From Candidatus Alistipes avicola (GTDB lineage Bacteria; Bacteroidota; Bacteroidia; Bacteroidales; Rikenellaceae), in contig DWYR01000001.1 of the NCBI GenBank assembly GCA_019118565.1, positions 17,443 through 81,442 of the forward strand: DNA of 64,000 nucleotides, read 5' to 3'. The notes below the pieces were generated by a model. That model was not told the origin of the DNA, did not search any database, and was given only the letters and a program-made list of their open reading frames with translations. This document shows positions 56,332-64,000 of this stretch, one piece after another (the stretch's first letter is position 1; every line of letters begins with the position of its first letter). Position numbers and translations under genes: made by a program.

Positions 56332-57666
56332 ATGATTACCGGCCACGATACGATTGTCGCACCAGCTACGGCTCCGGGAGGAGCCATTGCAGTAATCCGA
56401 CTGAGTGGCGAAGAGAGTATTGCCTGTTGTGATCGGGTTTTCCATGGGAAAAATCCATTAAGCCAGGCTGCCGGGCACACCATCCACTACGGTACGATTG
56501 TCGATGGAGAACGCATTTTGGATGACGTTGTCGTTGCAGTCTATCGTGCCCCCCGCTCCTACACGGGCGAAGATTCCATTGAAATCTCGTGCCACGGGTC
56601 CCGCTACATCGTCTCCCAGATCATCGACCTGCTCGTGCGGCAGGGAGCCCGCCCGGCTGAACCGGGAGAGTTTACCGTCCGTGCTTTTCTATCGGGGAGA
56701 GTAGATCTGGCGCAGGCCGAAGCGGTCGCAGATCTGATCGCATCGGACTCGGAAGCATCGCACGCCATTGCCACCAACCAGATGCGCGGAGGATACTCGG
56801 CCCATCTGCACGCATTGCGGGACACCCTACTTCGGTTAGCCTCGCTGTTGGAACTGGAACTCGATTTTTCGGAAGAGGAGGTCGAATTCGCCGATCGGAC
56901 ACATCTTCGGGAGATCATGCAGCAGATGCAAGAGGCAATATCCCGACTCACCCGCTCCTTCTCTTTGGGAAATGCCATTAAGGAGGGCGTTCCCGTCGCT
57001 ATTGTCGGCGAGCCCAACGTAGGTAAAAGCACGCTGCTGAACCGACTGCTGGGCGAAGAACGGGCTCTGGTCTCCGAAATTGCCGGCACGACACGCGACA
57101 CGATCGAGGAGACGCTCAATATCGACGGAGTTCTCTTCCGCTTCATTGATACGGCCGGACTGCACGACACGCCGGACCGACTCGAGCAGATGGGAATCGA
57201 CCGCACACGCGATGTACTGAGCAAAGCGCGCATTGTTCTGCATCTGGCCGATGCAACACGCCCGCTTCCGGCACCGCTCTCGGTCGGAGAAGAACAAACC
57301 TACCTGCTCGTCATTAACAAATCGGACTGTAGGCAATTGGAGAATCTTCCGGCGCAGGCATTATCGATCTCAGCCAGGACCGGCGAGGGGATCGACCGAC
57401 TGTTGGCCCGACTCCGAGCAACAATCGACACCAACGGCATTTACGAAGGAGACCCCATCATCTCGAACAGTCGTCATTTGCACGCCCTACAACAGGCCGC
57501 GAATTCACTGCAACGAGCTCTCTCTGCACTTGAGGAGGGCCTCCCGACCGACCTGTTGAGCGAGGAGATCCGCCAGGTCATCTACCATCTGGGAACAATC
57601 ACCGGCGAAATCACCAACGACGATATCCTCGGCGAAATTTTCTCCAAGTTCTGCATCGGCAAATGA
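56332..57666 (+). CDS. mnmE: tRNA modification GTPase MnmE
   Basis: A 444-residue GTPase that with MnmG forms cmnm5U34 in tRNA. The N-terminal THF-binding domain (TAPGGAIAVIRLSG), a helical domain, the inserted G domain with G1 GEPNVGKST (about residue 225) and G3 DTAGLH, and the C-terminal CIGK tetrad are intact. The 3' end is complete, so the mobile element that follows has not damaged it. Confidence 0.97.
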   Translation: MITGHDTIVAPATAPGGAIAVIRLSGEESIACCDRVFHGKNPLSQAAGHTIHYGTIVDGERILDDVVVAVYRAPRSYTGEDSIEISCHGSRYIVSQIIDLLVRQGARPAEPGEFTVRAFLSGRVDLAQAEAVADLIASDSEASHAIATNQMRGGYSAHLHALRDTLLRLASLLELELDFSEEEVEFADRTHLREIMQQMQEAISRLTRSFSLGNAIKEGVPVAIVGEPNVGKSTLLNRLLGEERALVSEIAGTTRDTIEETLNIDGVLFRFIDTAGLHDTPDRLEQMGIDRTRDVLSKARIVLHLADATRPLPAPLSVGEEQTYLLVINKSDCRQLENLPAQALSISARTGEGIDRLLARLRATIDTNGIYEGDPIISNSRHLHALQQAANSLQRALSALEEGLPTDLLSEEIRQVIYHLGTITGEITNDDILGEIFSKFCIGK

Positions 57667-57707
57667 CGGCTTGTAAACAACCGTAACCAATCACAACTAT
57701 TTAGAAT

Positions 57708-57739
57708 AAAGTCGCTGTATATCAGCGACTTTTGTTTTT
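57708..57739 (+). terminator. Terminator after mnmE
   Basis: A 10-bp stem (AAAGTCGCTG / CAGCGACTTT) with a 5-base loop, then TTGTTTTT. It ends the parA-to-mnmE gene run and lies close to the left edge of the mobile element. Confidence 0.87.
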
Positions 57740-57850
57740 GCGTGCTTTCCAGTTGCCGTTTGGAGATCACGGATTTTCTCCCTATTTTCCTACCATATTT
57801 CTACCGCGGAGCAAATTCCACGCAAGCCGAAATATCACACTGACGCATTA

Positions 57851-57887
57851 GTTGACGTGTGTTGACAATGGTTTACATGTGTGGACA
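57851..57887 (+). repeat. Two 17-base direct repeats near the element edge
   Basis: GTTGACGTGTGTTGACA (57851) and GTTTACATGTGTGGACA (57871) match at 14 of 17 positions with a 20-base period, about two helical turns. They may be arm-type integrase or HTH-protein sites. The rest of 57740-57936 shows no gene. Confidence 0.55.
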
Positions 57888-57936
57888 AAAAGGGAAATTA
57901 AAATTCATGTAAAATGGCAGAAAATAGGACGAAAAT

Positions 57937-58815
57937 ATGGAAGTAAAAAGAATTTGTCAATGGTGCGGAAAACCGTTCATCGCACAGAAAACAACTACCT
58001 GTTATTGCAGCCCGCAATGCTCGAAACGGGGCTACAAACACCGCATGATGGAGCGGAAGATGGAGCTGCGCCACATGCAGGAGATGCTGGAACTGCGCTC
58101 GTCGCTGGAGAAACAGGAATACTTCACCTTTTCGCAGGCTGCACGTCTGATGGGTGTAAGCCGCCAGTACATCTACAAACTGGTCAAGGAGGAGAAGCTC
58201 CGTGCATCGCGGCTCAGCGGGAAGATGTCGTTGATACGGCGGGCCGACATCGAGCTCATGCTCAAAAGCAAGCCTTATGAGCGGATGGTCCCGAAGGAGG
58301 ACTTCAAAATAACGGAATACTATACCGCCGAGGAGATTGCCCAAAAGTACAAGGTTAACGCCAAATGGGTGTGGACCTACACTCGGCAGCACAAGGTACC
58401 GAAGGTGCGCATCCGCCAGTTCAACTATTACAGCAAGAAGCATATCGACGCCGCCTTTGCCAAGTATGAGGTGGATTCCGACCTGACGGAGTGGTACTCG
58501 CCCGAAGAGATTCAGGAGAAGTACGGCATGACCCGCATCGCCATCCGCTCGCACGTCTACCGCAACAACATCCCCTCAAAGAAGGAACACGGGCAGATCT
58601 ACTACTCGAAGCTGCACTTCGACCTCTCGAAGAACACCGCGGAGGAGAGCAAGGCCGAATACTACACCGTCAAGGAGGCGATGGAGCGGTTCCACCTCTC
58701 GCGCGACGCGGTGTACGGCGTACTGCAGTTCCACCAGATTCCCCGAGAGAAAAACGGTCGCTTTGTCCGCTTCCTGAAAGTGGAGTTCGACCGCGTGATG
58801 GGGGTCAAAAAGTAG
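57937..58815 (+). CDS. Zinc-finger protein with four tandem excisionase-type HTH modules
   Basis: A 292-residue DNA-binding protein. Cys7, Cys10, Cys22, Cys24 and Cys28 form a small zinc-binding head. Four MerR/excisionase-like HTH_17 modules follow at about residues 62-107, 128-171, 186-229 and 242-286, each beginning with a Y/F-T/S-x-x-x-A/I pattern (FTFSQAARLMGVSRQYIYKL, YYTAEEIAQKYKVNAKWVW, WYSPEEIQEKYGMTRIAIR, YYTVKEAMERFHLSRDAVY). It lies directly before the integrase, so it probably directs or regulates recombination. The repeats at 57851-57887 could be its sites. Confidence 0.8.
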   Translation: MEVKRICQWCGKPFIAQKTTTCYCSPQCSKRGYKHRMMERKMELRHMQEMLELRSSLEKQEYFTFSQAARLMGVSRQYIYKLVKEEKLRASRLSGKMSLIRRADIELMLKSKPYERMVPKEDFKITEYYTAEEIAQKYKVNAKWVWTYTRQHKVPKVRIRQFNYYSKKHIDAAFAKYEVDSDLTEWYSPEEIQEKYGMTRIAIRSHVYRNNIPSKKEHGQIYYSKLHFDLSKNTAEESKAEYYTVKEAMERFHLSRDAVYGVLQFHQIPREKNGRFVRFLKVEFDRVMGVKK

Positions 58816-58931
58816 CCCCGATTCCAGTCCGCGGGAAATGATGCAAAATGATTTATCGCTGACGCTGGTCTGCATGTTCTCATTCCCAACATTTGCCGTA
58901 AAATCAGTATTAACCATAAAATTTTCATGTT

Positions 58932-60047
58932 ATGCACGAATGTAAAACCGTAACTCTGAGAACCCGCCCGCTCAAGGGACGGATGTTGTCCTTCTACCTG
59001 GATTATTATCCCGGCTACCGGGACAAGGAGACCATGAAGGTGATCCGCCACGAAACGCTGGGCATCTACCTCTATGCCGACCCGAAGAACAAGCGGGAGC
59101 AGAATTTCAACGAGGTGATGACCGAAAAGGCCGAGGCAATCCGCTGCCGCCGCTTCGAGTCGGTGGTCAACGAGCGCTACGACTTCTTCGACAAGTACAA
59201 GCTCAAGGCCGACTTCCTGGAGTATTTCCGCAGTCAGCTCCGTAAACATGACCCCAAATGGGAGTTCGTCTACCTCCACTTCCGCAACTTCGTACACGGT
59301 AAGTGCACCTTCGAGGAGATCGACATCGACCTCTGCAACAAGTTCCGCGAATACCTGCTGACGGCCAACAAGCTCAAGCGCAAAGGACGTATCACACGAA
59401 ATTCCGCATCGGGATATTGGTCTACATTCAGGGGGCTCCTGAAAATTCTCTACCGTAACGGGCTGATAAAGACCAACGTCAATGATTTCCTGGACAAGAT
59501 TGAAACGGAGGATGTGGTCAAGGATTATCTTTCTGTGGACGAGCTCTACAAACTGGCCGAAACGCCTTGCAAGAAGCCCGTGCTGAAGACAGCATCGCTC
59601 TTCTCCTGCATGACCAGCCTGCGCATCAGCGATATTCTTGCCCTCTGCTGGGAGGACATCGTGGACTACTCGGCCGGCGGCAAGTGCGTACACATCGTCA
59701 CCCAGAAGAACCGCGCCGAGGACATCATCCCCATCAGCGAGGAGGCGCTGGATCTGATCGGCTACAGCCCCGACAAGCGGGGGATGGTCTTCAAGGGATT
59801 GCAGCGCTGCTGGACCCAGACCTACATGAAGGAGTGGATCCGCTCGGCGGGAATCACCAAGAACATCTCCTTCCACTCCTATCGCAGAACTTTTGCGACG
59901 CTGCAGGCGGCGGCCGGGACAGACATCCGTACCATACAAAGCATCATGGCGCACAAAAGTATTACCACCACCCAGCGGTATATCAAGGTAGTGGATGCCA
60001 ACAAACGGGAAGCCAGCAAAAAAATCACCCTGATGCGGAAGAAGTGA
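58932..60047 (+). CDS. int: Tyrosine-type site-specific integrase
   Basis: A 371-residue phage-type integrase with an N-terminal arm-binding region, a SAM-like core-binding domain (about residues 75-180) and a catalytic domain. Visible active-site pieces are Arg in TSLRISDIL, His-x-x-Arg in FHSYRRTF, the MAHKSITTTQRY box with His and the nucleophile Tyr. Such enzymes insert Bacteroidota mobile elements into tRNA or protein-gene 3' ends. It sits 116 bases after the four-HTH gene and is followed by a strong terminator. Confidence 0.94.
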   Translation: MHECKTVTLRTRPLKGRMLSFYLDYYPGYRDKETMKVIRHETLGIYLYADPKNKREQNFNEVMTEKAEAIRCRRFESVVNERYDFFDKYKLKADFLEYFRSQLRKHDPKWEFVYLHFRNFVHGKCTFEEIDIDLCNKFREYLLTANKLKRKGRITRNSASGYWSTFRGLLKILYRNGLIKTNVNDFLDKIETEDVVKDYLSVDELYKLAETPCKKPVLKTASLFSCMTSLRISDILALCWEDIVDYSAGGKCVHIVTQKNRAEDIIPISEEALDLIGYSPDKRGMVFKGLQRCWTQTYMKEWIRSAGITKNISFHSYRRTFATLQAAAGTDIRTIQSIMAHKSITTTQRYIKVVDANKREASKKITLMRKK

Positions 60048-60102
60048 CGGGCAGTTTTCAGCCAGATTTGACGGATAAAGTACGATTTTTGTTTGAAAAT
60101 CG

Positions 60103-60157
60103 CACAAAAAGAGTGATAGTTAGCGTGACAGCTGTAACTATCACTCTTTTTTTTGTG
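60103..60157 (+). terminator. Terminator after the integrase gene
   Basis: A 17-bp stem (AAAAAGAGTGATAGTTA / TAACTATCACTCTTTTT) with a 12-base loop and more T after it, framed by CACA and TGTG. It separates the integrase unit from the next genes. Confidence 0.9.
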
Positions 60158-60215
60158 ACTATTCGGAATTACGATTATAACTTCACCTCCGTAACGATTA
60201 CAAACAGTTGCGGAT

Positions 60216-61052
60216 ATGGATAACACACTCCAAAAACGGGCCAAAAGAATAAGTCTGGTTCTGACCCTCGCGGCGGTCCTCTTTACCGCTGTCGACAACT
60301 ATCTTTACCTATGCCACGGCATCAACATCACGCCCGTGACAACGCCCGTCATCATTATACTTGTGGTATCAATCGTTTTGTGCGGTGTGTTGCAACGGTT
60401 CTTCTACCGTTGGCTTATAAAATACTCGCTCTCCCCTTCCGCCAATCGGCAAAAGTTGGAGGCTGACAAAACAGAACGCACCCGGGCTGTTGTCACCGAG
60501 CAGGCCGAGACCCGCGCTGAGATAATAGAAACCGAGCCCGTCAAAGAGGCCACCAAGGTCGAAGCGGGAATCACCGCCGGGCCGCACCGCGATCCCTACA
60601 TGGAAAGATACAACCAGTTGCTGGAGGAGATGAAACAGCAGGAGGCCCGACGCCACGCCGAACTTATGGAGGCTATCCGCGAATATGTGACCGTCGCAAC
60701 CGCGCCCTTCCTGTCGCAGAAGGCCCTCGACACGCTCCTCACCAACATCGAGCAGATAGCCTGCGGCCGGACGTACTCCTGCCTGCCGCTGCGCTCCAAC
60801 CCGGATCGCCCATTGCGGTCGCCGGAGTTGCGCCACCTGGCATGGAACATCGGCGAGCGGCTCCACCTCTCGCTCGAAGAGCGGGCCCGGTTCATCAAGC
60901 TGTCGTTCCCCCACGAACTCAACAACGCCACCGTCGAATACCTGCAGCGCAACCTGCGTGTCGCAGTCCCGAGCCATATTCCAATCGACATACCCGACGA
61001 GGGCGATTTCCGCTTCCATCTGGAGCTGATCGGCGGCCATCGGAAAAAATGA
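60216..61052 (+). CDS. Unknown membrane/coiled-coil protein of the mobile element
   Basis: A 278-residue protein with two membrane helices at residues about 12-30 and 42-62, then a charged stretch predicted as coiled coil (EQAETRAEIIETEPVKEA to MKQQEARRHAELMEAI) and a C-terminal globular part of 110 residues (from about 165). I recognise no family. It is the first gene after the integrase terminator and lies 98 bases before the excisionase gene. It might act in mobilization at the membrane or in element maintenance. Confidence 0.7.
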   Translation: MDNTLQKRAKRISLVLTLAAVLFTAVDNYLYLCHGINITPVTTPVIIILVVSIVLCGVLQRFFYRWLIKYSLSPSANRQKLEADKTERTRAVVTEQAETRAEIIETEPVKEATKVEAGITAGPHRDPYMERYNQLLEEMKQQEARRHAELMEAIREYVTVATAPFLSQKALDTLLTNIEQIACGRTYSCLPLRSNPDRPLRSPELRHLAWNIGERLHLSLEERARFIKLSFPHELNNATVEYLQRNLRVAVPSHIPIDIPDEGDFRFHLELIGGHRKK

Positions 61053-61150
61053 ACCCTTGCTGATGAAAAAATGATTCCCGTCAGCGTTGGTCTGCGTGAA
61101 TTCATTCCGTTGGTTTGCACCATGTTGAACCCCATAAAAACAATGAAGAC

Positions 61151-61525
61151 ATGGCAAAGGACCAACTTACATTCAACGACCTGCCGACGGTGGTCGGCGA
61201 GTTGTGCGACCGGATCGCAAGCATGGAGAACCTGCTCTCGGAGAACATCTCGCGGCAGAGCGCACCCCAGGAGAACACGCACGTCCCGATGACGGTGCAA
61301 GAGGCGTGCGAATACCTCCGGATGCCCCTTTCAACTTTCTACTACAAGGTCAAGAAGGACAACATCCCCGTCATCAAACAGGGCAAGCACCTCTACATCT
61401 ATCGGGACGAGCTGGACAAGTGGCTGGAATCGTCCCGCAAAACCCCGCCCGTGCAAAGCTTCGAGGAGGAGAACGAGGCCCTGATCGTCTCGCACCGCCG
61501 CAAACCCAACCCCAAAAACTGGTAG
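61151..61525 (+). CDS. Excisionase-like helix-turn-helix protein
   Basis: A 124-residue DNA-binding protein. An N-terminal coiled-coil-like part (DLPTVVGELCDRIASMENLL) is followed by one HTH_17 module: MTVQEACEYLRMPLSTFYYKVKK with wing IPVIKQGKHLYIYRDELDKWL. Such proteins act as recombination directionality factors or start replication in Bacteroides mobilizable elements. The start MAKDQLTF is preferred. Three bases separate it from the ATPase gene. Confidence 0.85.
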   Translation: MAKDQLTFNDLPTVVGELCDRIASMENLLSENISRQSAPQENTHVPMTVQEACEYLRMPLSTFYYKVKKDNIPVIKQGKHLYIYRDELDKWLESSRKTPPVQSFEEENEALIVSHRRKPNPKNW

Positions 61526-61528
61526 GCG

Positions 61529-62599
61529 ATGGAAACGACAGACAACCATACGCCAACACCGGAGGAATTGACCCTATGCATCGAGGAGTCGGCCGTGCGG
61601 GCAGCGGACGCCTGCGAGCAGTCGCCCGCCGTGCTGCGGGTGGACGGCTCCGTGATCGGTACGCTGGGCAACTTCAGCGCCTCGATCGGTAAGGCCAAGA
61701 GCAAGAAGACCTTCAACGTCGCAGCCCTCACCGCGGCGGCCGTGACGAACGGCACGGTGCTGCACTATCGCGCCTCATTCCCCGAAGAGAAGCGGGGCAT
61801 CCTCTACATCGACACTGAGCAGGGACGTCCCCACTGCCAGCAGGTACTGAGACGCATCCTGCGGCTGGCGGGACTGCCCGAGGAGCGGGATCCCAACAAC
61901 CTGGTAATGCTGACGCTGCGCAAATTCCCGCCCGACATGCGGCTGGCCATAGTCGACCATGCCATCGGCACCATTCCACACCTCGGTCTGGTGATTATAG
62001 ATGGCATCCGCGACCTGCTCTACGATATCAACTCGCCCAAGGAGGCGACCGACATCATCTCCCGGTTCATGCAGTGGACCGACGACCGGCAGATCCACAT
62101 CCACACCATCCTGCACCAGAACAAGAATGATGAAAACGCACGCGGCCACATCGGCACGGAACTCAACAACAAGGCCGAGACCGTCATGCAGATTGAAGTG
62201 GACAAGGAGGAGCGGTCGATCAGCGTGGTGGAGGCAATCCATATCCGCGACCGCGAGTTCGAGCCCTTCGCCTTCCGTATCAACAGCGAGACGCTGCCCG
62301 AGCTGGTGGAGCCCTACCAGCCGCGAAAGCGGGGCGCGGGGCGTCCAGCCAAGGGACCGTTCGACCCGGCACGCGACATTCCCGAGGATGTACACCGCGC
62401 GGCGTTGGATGCCGTTTTTGCGGAGGGCAGCATCGGCAGCTACCGCGAATACCAAGCACGGCTAAAAGAGGGCTATGAGCTGCAGGGCGTAAAGTTCGGG
62501 GGCAACCATGCAACCAAGGTTGCAGCTTTCCTACGGGAGCAGCAGATGGTCATACGGGAGGGCAACGCCTACCTGCTCAACCCCGACCTCCGGATTTGA
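61529..62599 (+). CDS. RepA-like AAA/RecA-fold ATPase with altered P-loop
   Basis: A 356-residue protein with a RecA-like core like plasmid RepA helicases. The P-loop position reads SIGKAKSKKT (residues 52-61), where the Gly before the final Lys-Thr is replaced by Lys; Walker B is LGLVIIDGIRDLL. After residue 255 a DNA-binding-like region follows (winged-helix type, with YREYQARLKEGYELQG). It probably handles replication of the excised element. Co-transcribed with the HTH gene. Confidence 0.82.
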   Translation: METTDNHTPTPEELTLCIEESAVRAADACEQSPAVLRVDGSVIGTLGNFSASIGKAKSKKTFNVAALTAAAVTNGTVLHYRASFPEEKRGILYIDTEQGRPHCQQVLRRILRLAGLPEERDPNNLVMLTLRKFPPDMRLAIVDHAIGTIPHLGLVIIDGIRDLLYDINSPKEATDIISRFMQWTDDRQIHIHTILHQNKNDENARGHIGTELNNKAETVMQIEVDKEERSISVVEAIHIRDREFEPFAFRINSETLPELVEPYQPRKRGAGRPAKGPFDPARDIPEDVHRAALDAVFAEGSIGSYREYQARLKEGYELQGVKFGGNHATKVAAFLREQQMVIREGNAYLLNPDLRI

Positions 62600-62906
62600 T
62601 TCCGACTTTACTTTATTGCCGGGGTGTATATATAGAATAAAGCAGAACTGCCGGAGCACAGGAGCTGTTTACCCCTTTCCTCTGTTTCAGGGAACTGGAA
62701 CGGCACCCTCCTCTGCTGCCGATACAGTTGCCAATCACTCTTGTATATCCGGTGCGAGGCACTGTCCAAAGCCCGACACGAAGTGTTGCGAGATATGCCA
62801 AGGTATAACCTCACTGCGTTGCGGTTGTACATTGGCGCTCTTGCCGGCTTCCATTTGTTGCCGATACGCTGCTCGCAGGCTCGCACCTTTTCATCCATTA
62901 TAACAG
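62600..62906 (+). other. oriT candidate region before mobC
   Basis: 307 bases with no convincing gene directly before mobC, the usual place of the transfer origin in these elements. GTTGCCGATAC-like repeats occur (CTGCCGATACAG near 62718 and TTGCCGATACGC near 62858), and a small hairpin ACTGC-GTT-GCGGT near 62813. The nic site cannot be fixed by eye. Confidence 0.4.
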
Positions 62907-63335
62907 ATGACTTTCATGGAACACAAAACGATAGAACAAAACACTGCTTCCAACGCAAAGAGAACAGTATTCATCGGGGCCAAGGTAACGCCCCGACAGA
63001 AGGAAGAGATCCAGGCGCGGGCGCGGCAATGCGGCATGACCGTGAGCGACTACCTGCTGGCACGGGCATACGGCTACACACCACATGCAAGGCTCACCCG
63101 TGAGGAGGCCGCCCTGCTGCAGGAACTGGACGGTTGTCGCTCCGACCTGATCAGGTACACCTCGGCGCTTCAAGGAATGTCCACAAGCCAACGGCTCACC
63201 CTGCTCAACCAGATCCCCTTCATGGCCGGATGGTTCCATAAGCTCCGGCCCATCGCCGAGGCGGTCAGCGACTTTCTGACGGCCGTCCGTGAGCAGAACC
63301 GAGTCCCGTCAACCCCAAAATCCGAAGAAAAATGA
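62907..63335 (+). CDS. mobC: Mobilization protein MobC-like
   Basis: A 142-residue accessory mobilization protein. A ribbon-helix-helix-like segment is visible (RTVFIGAKVTPRQKEEIQAR, CGMTVSDYLLARAYGY), followed by helices that resemble MobC. It binds oriT and helps the relaxase open the DNA. Either ATG 62907 or 62916 may start it. Its stop overlaps the relaxase ATG by four bases. Confidence 0.85.
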   Translation: MTFMEHKTIEQNTASNAKRTVFIGAKVTPRQKEEIQARARQCGMTVSDYLLARAYGYTPHARLTREEAALLQELDGCRSDLIRYTSALQGMSTSQRLTLLNQIPFMAGWFHKLRPIAEAVSDFLTAVREQNRVPSTPKSEEK

Positions 63336-64000
63336 TTGCAAAAGCCAAAGCCATATCTTACGGCATCAATGACCTTCGTTATATTACTGGCGAATCAAAA
63401 CACAAGAAGCATCCGGAAAAAATATATCGGGTATTGGACAATCTGTTGCCCCCGGATCTGGACGCTATGGGGATATGGAACTCCATGCAGCTGACCCTTG
63501 CCCAGCATCGGCCGATAAAGAATTCCATAATCAGAATAGAGTTGAGTCCATCGCCTGAGCATACCAGTTTCTATGACATTGAGGACTGGCAAAAGCTCTG
63601 GCACGAGTTCGCCGAAGAGTTCGACAAACAAACGATTACCGGCAAGGACGGGAAAGTCCGTTCCAGCCCGACCAATCTGGCAAACAGCAAATACACGGTT
63701 TACCTGCACATGGAATCCAAAGGGAAAGTTCCCCATCTACACGCCGCAATTTGCCGCTTTGATGAAAACGGGAACATCAACAATGACCATAACATTCATC
63801 TTCGGGCACAACGTGCAGCCGAACGAGTTGCAGTGAAACATGGCTGGAAGACTGCGGAAGAAATCCGAAGTCGCAACATTCCGGAGGTAAGCAGAGAGTG
63901 CATGGAGGTATTGAGAACCATGCCATCATGGTCATGGGAAGAATACAAGAAGGCACTTGCCCGGAGAGGTTATTTCGTATATGAACGGAAAGACAAGAAA
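63332..64000 (+). CDS. mobA: MobA relaxase, N-terminal part (cut by window end)
   Basis: The frame is open for 223 codons to the last base. The relaxase metal-binding motif with HLHAAICRFDENGNINNDHN near residue 150 (H-x-H followed by an Asp/Asn-rich loop and a further His) identifies a MOBP-type Bacteroidota relaxase, which nicks oriT and stays bound to the 5' end. The catalytic Tyr is probably one of the N-terminal tyrosines (SYGINDLRYITG). The C-terminal half is outside the window. Confidence 0.88.
   Translation, partial: MIAKAKAISYGINDLRYITGESKHKKHPEKIYRVLDNLLPPDLDAMGIWNSMQLTLAQHRPIKNSIIRIELSPSPEHTSFYDIEDWQKLWHEFAEEFDKQTITGKDGKVRSSPTNLANSKYTVYLHMESKGKVPHLHAAICRFDENGNINNDHNIHLRAQRAAERVAVKHGWKTAEEIRSRNIPEVSRECMEVLRTMPSWSWEEYKKALARRGYFVYERKDKK

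Larger units (their letters stand above)
57740..64000 (+). mobile_element. Integrative mobilizable element, left part (runs off the window)
   Basis: Gene order is HTH/zinc-finger protein, tyrosine integrase, unknown protein, excisionase-like HTH, RepA-like ATPase, oriT-like gap, MobC and MobA relaxase, the set of a Bacteroidota mobilizable element that needs a conjugative helper. The left edge is not fixed: it lies between the mnmE terminator and 57936, and no att repeat can be paired because the right end is outside the window. No tra genes are seen so far. Confidence 0.8.

Overview
The window looks like chromosomal DNA of a gut Bacteroidota, most probably Alistipes or another Rikenellaceae. 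The reasons are Bacteroidota-type promoter boxes (TTTG, about 20 bp, TAnnTTTG), almost no Shine-Dalgarno signals, a bacterial V-type ATPase operon with a DUF2764 gene, OstA/SurA, DUF5683, DUF4301 and DUF4369 proteins, and Bacteroides-type mob genes. The genus is inferred from gene content and GC-rich codon use, not from a marker gene.

Layout. 1-6390 (+): end of metH, then metF, an M20 amidohydrolase and rnr, tightly packed. 6466-14091 (-): V-ATPase operon E-DUF2764-A-B-D-I-K; the K subunit keeps a Na+-type ligand set. 14396-16720 (-): AT-rich lipoprotein genes, including a metallopeptidase split by a frameshift. 16856-18292 (-): DUF4301. 18362-25889 (+): housekeeping run murB, tilS, holA, an aminotransferase-IV-like gene, coaD, lpxD, ruvC and a thioredoxin lipoprotein. 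26031-27425: tRNA-Arg(ACG) followed by a 1.3 kb islet bounded by a perfect 67-bp repeat of the tRNA 3' end. It holds a strongly structured RNA candidate and two small membrane-protein genes, and no integrase. 27603-29831 (-): WG-repeat lipoprotein and a membrane-anchored AraC regulator. 30155-35809 (+): iorA, iorB, an aminotransferase and an ADP-forming acyl-CoA synthetase, which together would turn aromatic amino acids into aryl acetates with ATP gain. 36008-41756 (+): MacAB-TolC-like export operon with two permeases. 42010-45724: small conserved protein, AspT-like antiporter, NUDIX hydrolase, MFS exporter with a palindromic operator candidate. 45843-50745 (-): envelope operon with two SurA-like chaperones and an OstA-like protein. 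50918-57666: CPBP protease, parA, parB, DUF5683, a LysM transglycosylase and mnmE.

From just after mnmE to the window end lies the left part of an integrative mobilizable element: a zinc-finger protein with four HTH modules, tyrosine integrase, an unknown membrane/coiled-coil protein, excisionase-like HTH, RepA-like ATPase, an oriT-like gap, MobC and the start of a MobA relaxase. The element runs off the window. The most unusual items are the tRNA-bounded islet with its RNA, the four-HTH protein, the palindrome on the MFS promoter, the frameshifted metallopeptidase and the predicted Na+ V-ATPase.
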